A stretch of DNA of 14,565 nt from Chloroflexota bacterium (GTDB lineage Bacteria > Chloroflexota > Limnocylindria > QHBO01): positions 1,774 through 16,338 of the forward strand of contig VBJP01000120.1 of assembly GCA_005880165.1 (NCBI GenBank), given 5' to 3'. Shown piece by piece: positions 13,956 to 14,565 of this stretch; position 1 is the first letter of the stretch; each line of letters opens with the position of its first letter. The notes under the pieces are model-generated. The model worked only from the letters and a program-made list of their open reading frames with translations, searched no databases and was not told the DNA's origin. The translations under genes and the position numbers were made by a program.

Positions 13956-13956
13956 T
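13951..13956 (+). promoter_or_regulatory. Possible -10 box (TATAGT) for the response regulator gene
   Basis: TATAGT matches five of six consensus bases and lies 57 nt upstream of the response regulator ATG, overlapping the stop of the preceding gene. The nearest -35-like TTGCGG (13924-13929) is 21 bp away, too far for a standard promoter. Weak support. Confidence 0.25.
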
Positions 13957-13975
13957 CCCATCCGCGGAGGCCAAT

Positions 13976-13996
13976 GCTCGCGCCCGGCGCGGGAGC
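13976..13996 (+). other. GC-rich stem-loop between the MBL hydrolase and response regulator genes
   Basis: CGCGC (13979-13983) pairs with GCGCG (13987-13991) around a 3-nt loop, and flanking GCT/AGC extends the stem across a 2-nt bulge. It starts 20 nt after the hydrolase stop and ends 17 nt before the next ATG. No T-tract follows, so it may be a leader structure or processing signal rather than a terminator. Confidence 0.35.
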
Positions 13997-14013
13997 GCAG
14001 AGTCGTTCAGGCA

Positions 14014-14409
14014 ATGACCCAGGCCCCCGGGGGAGACGTGCTCATCGTCGAGGATGACCCCGCGCTCCGCGAGGTCTATGGCGAGGTGCTTGCCGGCGAG
14101 GGATTCGGGATCCGCCTTGCAGCCAATGGACATGAGGCGCTCGCACTGCTCAACGCGGCACCGGAACTGCCGTGTGCCATCCTCCTGGACCTGCGCATGC
14201 CCGGCATGAACGGCTGGGAGCTGGCCGATCGGCTCCGCGACACCGTGCGTTGGCAGCGCTTGCCTATCGTGGTGATCGCGGCCCACTACCTCGTCGCCGA
14301 CGAGGCCGAACGGATCGGCGCGGCATCCTGGCTGCAGAAGCCGGTGACCCTCGATCGGCTGGTGGCGGCCGTCCGTGGCGCGTGCGCACCACTCGGGGGA
14401 GCCGCCTGA
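14014..14409 (+). CDS. Stand-alone response regulator receiver-domain protein
   Basis: This 131-residue protein is a single CheY-like receiver domain without an output domain. The acidic pocket is D14-D15 (IVEDD), the phosphoacceptor is D59 (LLDLRMPG) and the conserved lysine is K109 (LQKP). At the switch Thr/Ser position, 30 residues after the phosphoacceptor as in CheY, there is A89 (VVIAAHYL). The signalling change after phosphorylation may therefore be weakened or different. No sensor kinase gene lies in the window. The ATG at 14014 is the first plausible start giving the standard fold; the ribosome binding site is poor. The remaining bases to the window end (14410-14565) hold no gene I can support, though one frame is open from GTG 14450 to the edge. 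Confidence 0.88.
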   Translation: MTQAPGGDVLIVEDDPALREVYGEVLAGEGFGIRLAANGHEALALLNAAPELPCAILLDLRMPGMNGWELADRLRDTVRWQRLPIVVIAAHYLVADEAERIGAASWLQKPVTLDRLVAAVRGACAPLGGAA

Positions 14410-14565
14410 CCATGGCCAAGGGGCTTCCAAGCTGGGCGAGGCGAATCCCGTGAGAGGCCACGCGGCGACCCCCTCGAGCCGCGCGGCGCCGTCGCGAAGC
14501 CGGCGGCATCGCATCTCCCCCGCAGGCAAGAAGACCAAGGGACACGGCTGGATCGGGTCCGCTGA

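Noticed and set aside
14412..14453. 13-residue open frame after the response regulator
   Set aside because: Too short and ends at once; no sign of a leader-peptide arrangement such as codon runs plus an attenuator.
14450..14565. Open frame from a GTG to the window edge with a basic peptide (RRHRISPAGKKTKGHGW)
   Set aside because: Only 38 codons are visible, with no clear ribosome binding site and no recognisable motif. It could be the start of a further gene, but the window cannot show it.

Overview
This is a GC-rich (by eye about 70%) bacterial chromosome segment of densely packed, short-gapped genes, 12 of 13 on the + strand. There is no phage, IS, CRISPR or RNA gene that I can recognise. 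The gene set (moaC-moaB fusion, EtfBA with a membrane Fe-S oxidoreductase, nrdR-dcd, short-leader promoters) fits a heterotrophic, respiring Chloroflexota or an actinobacterium-like lineage. This is inference from protein style and not a placement.

Layout. (1) 1-2053: molybdenum cofactor genes, the 3' part of moeA overlapping a moaC-moaB fusion. (2) 2125-4218: a membrane-bound Fe-S oxidoreductase of the EtfAB:quinone oxidoreductase (EMO / HdrD-like) type. (3) 4323-6246: an Lrp/AsnC regulator with a probably leaderless promoter, 4 nt upstream of a class III (HemL-like) aminotransferase. (4) 6276-7154: a DUF2231-like membrane protein fused to a Rieske [2Fe-2S] domain. (5) 7221-10127: acyl-CoA dehydrogenase, etfB and etfA, joined by 4-nt overlaps. 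(6) 10135-10704: an unrecognised membrane-anchored helical protein, convergent with (7) a cytoplasmic-looking HtrA-type protease on the - strand (10713-11669). (8) 11670-11946: a divergent intergenic region holding the htrA and nrdR promoters. (9) 11947-14409: nrdR, dcd, an MBL-fold hydrolase and a stand-alone response regulator.

How they work together. The acyl-CoA dehydrogenase would pass electrons to EtfAB and then, through the membrane Fe-S oxidoreductase, to the quinone pool. This gives a complete beta-oxidation-type respiratory branch in one neighbourhood. The Rieske membrane protein could belong to the same electron traffic, but nothing proves it. NrdR and Dcd both act in deoxynucleotide supply.

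The most striking observation is that two members of this one electron-transfer route carry apparent internal losses. The EMO gene lacks, in frame, about 17-20 residues of its first CCG domain, including an expected cluster-ligand motif. etfA is broken by a net frame change with loss of about a dozen residues at the end of its N-terminal domain. These could be real decay or variation, or assembly/consensus errors; read mapping would decide. I do not see a clearly novel defence or mobile system here.
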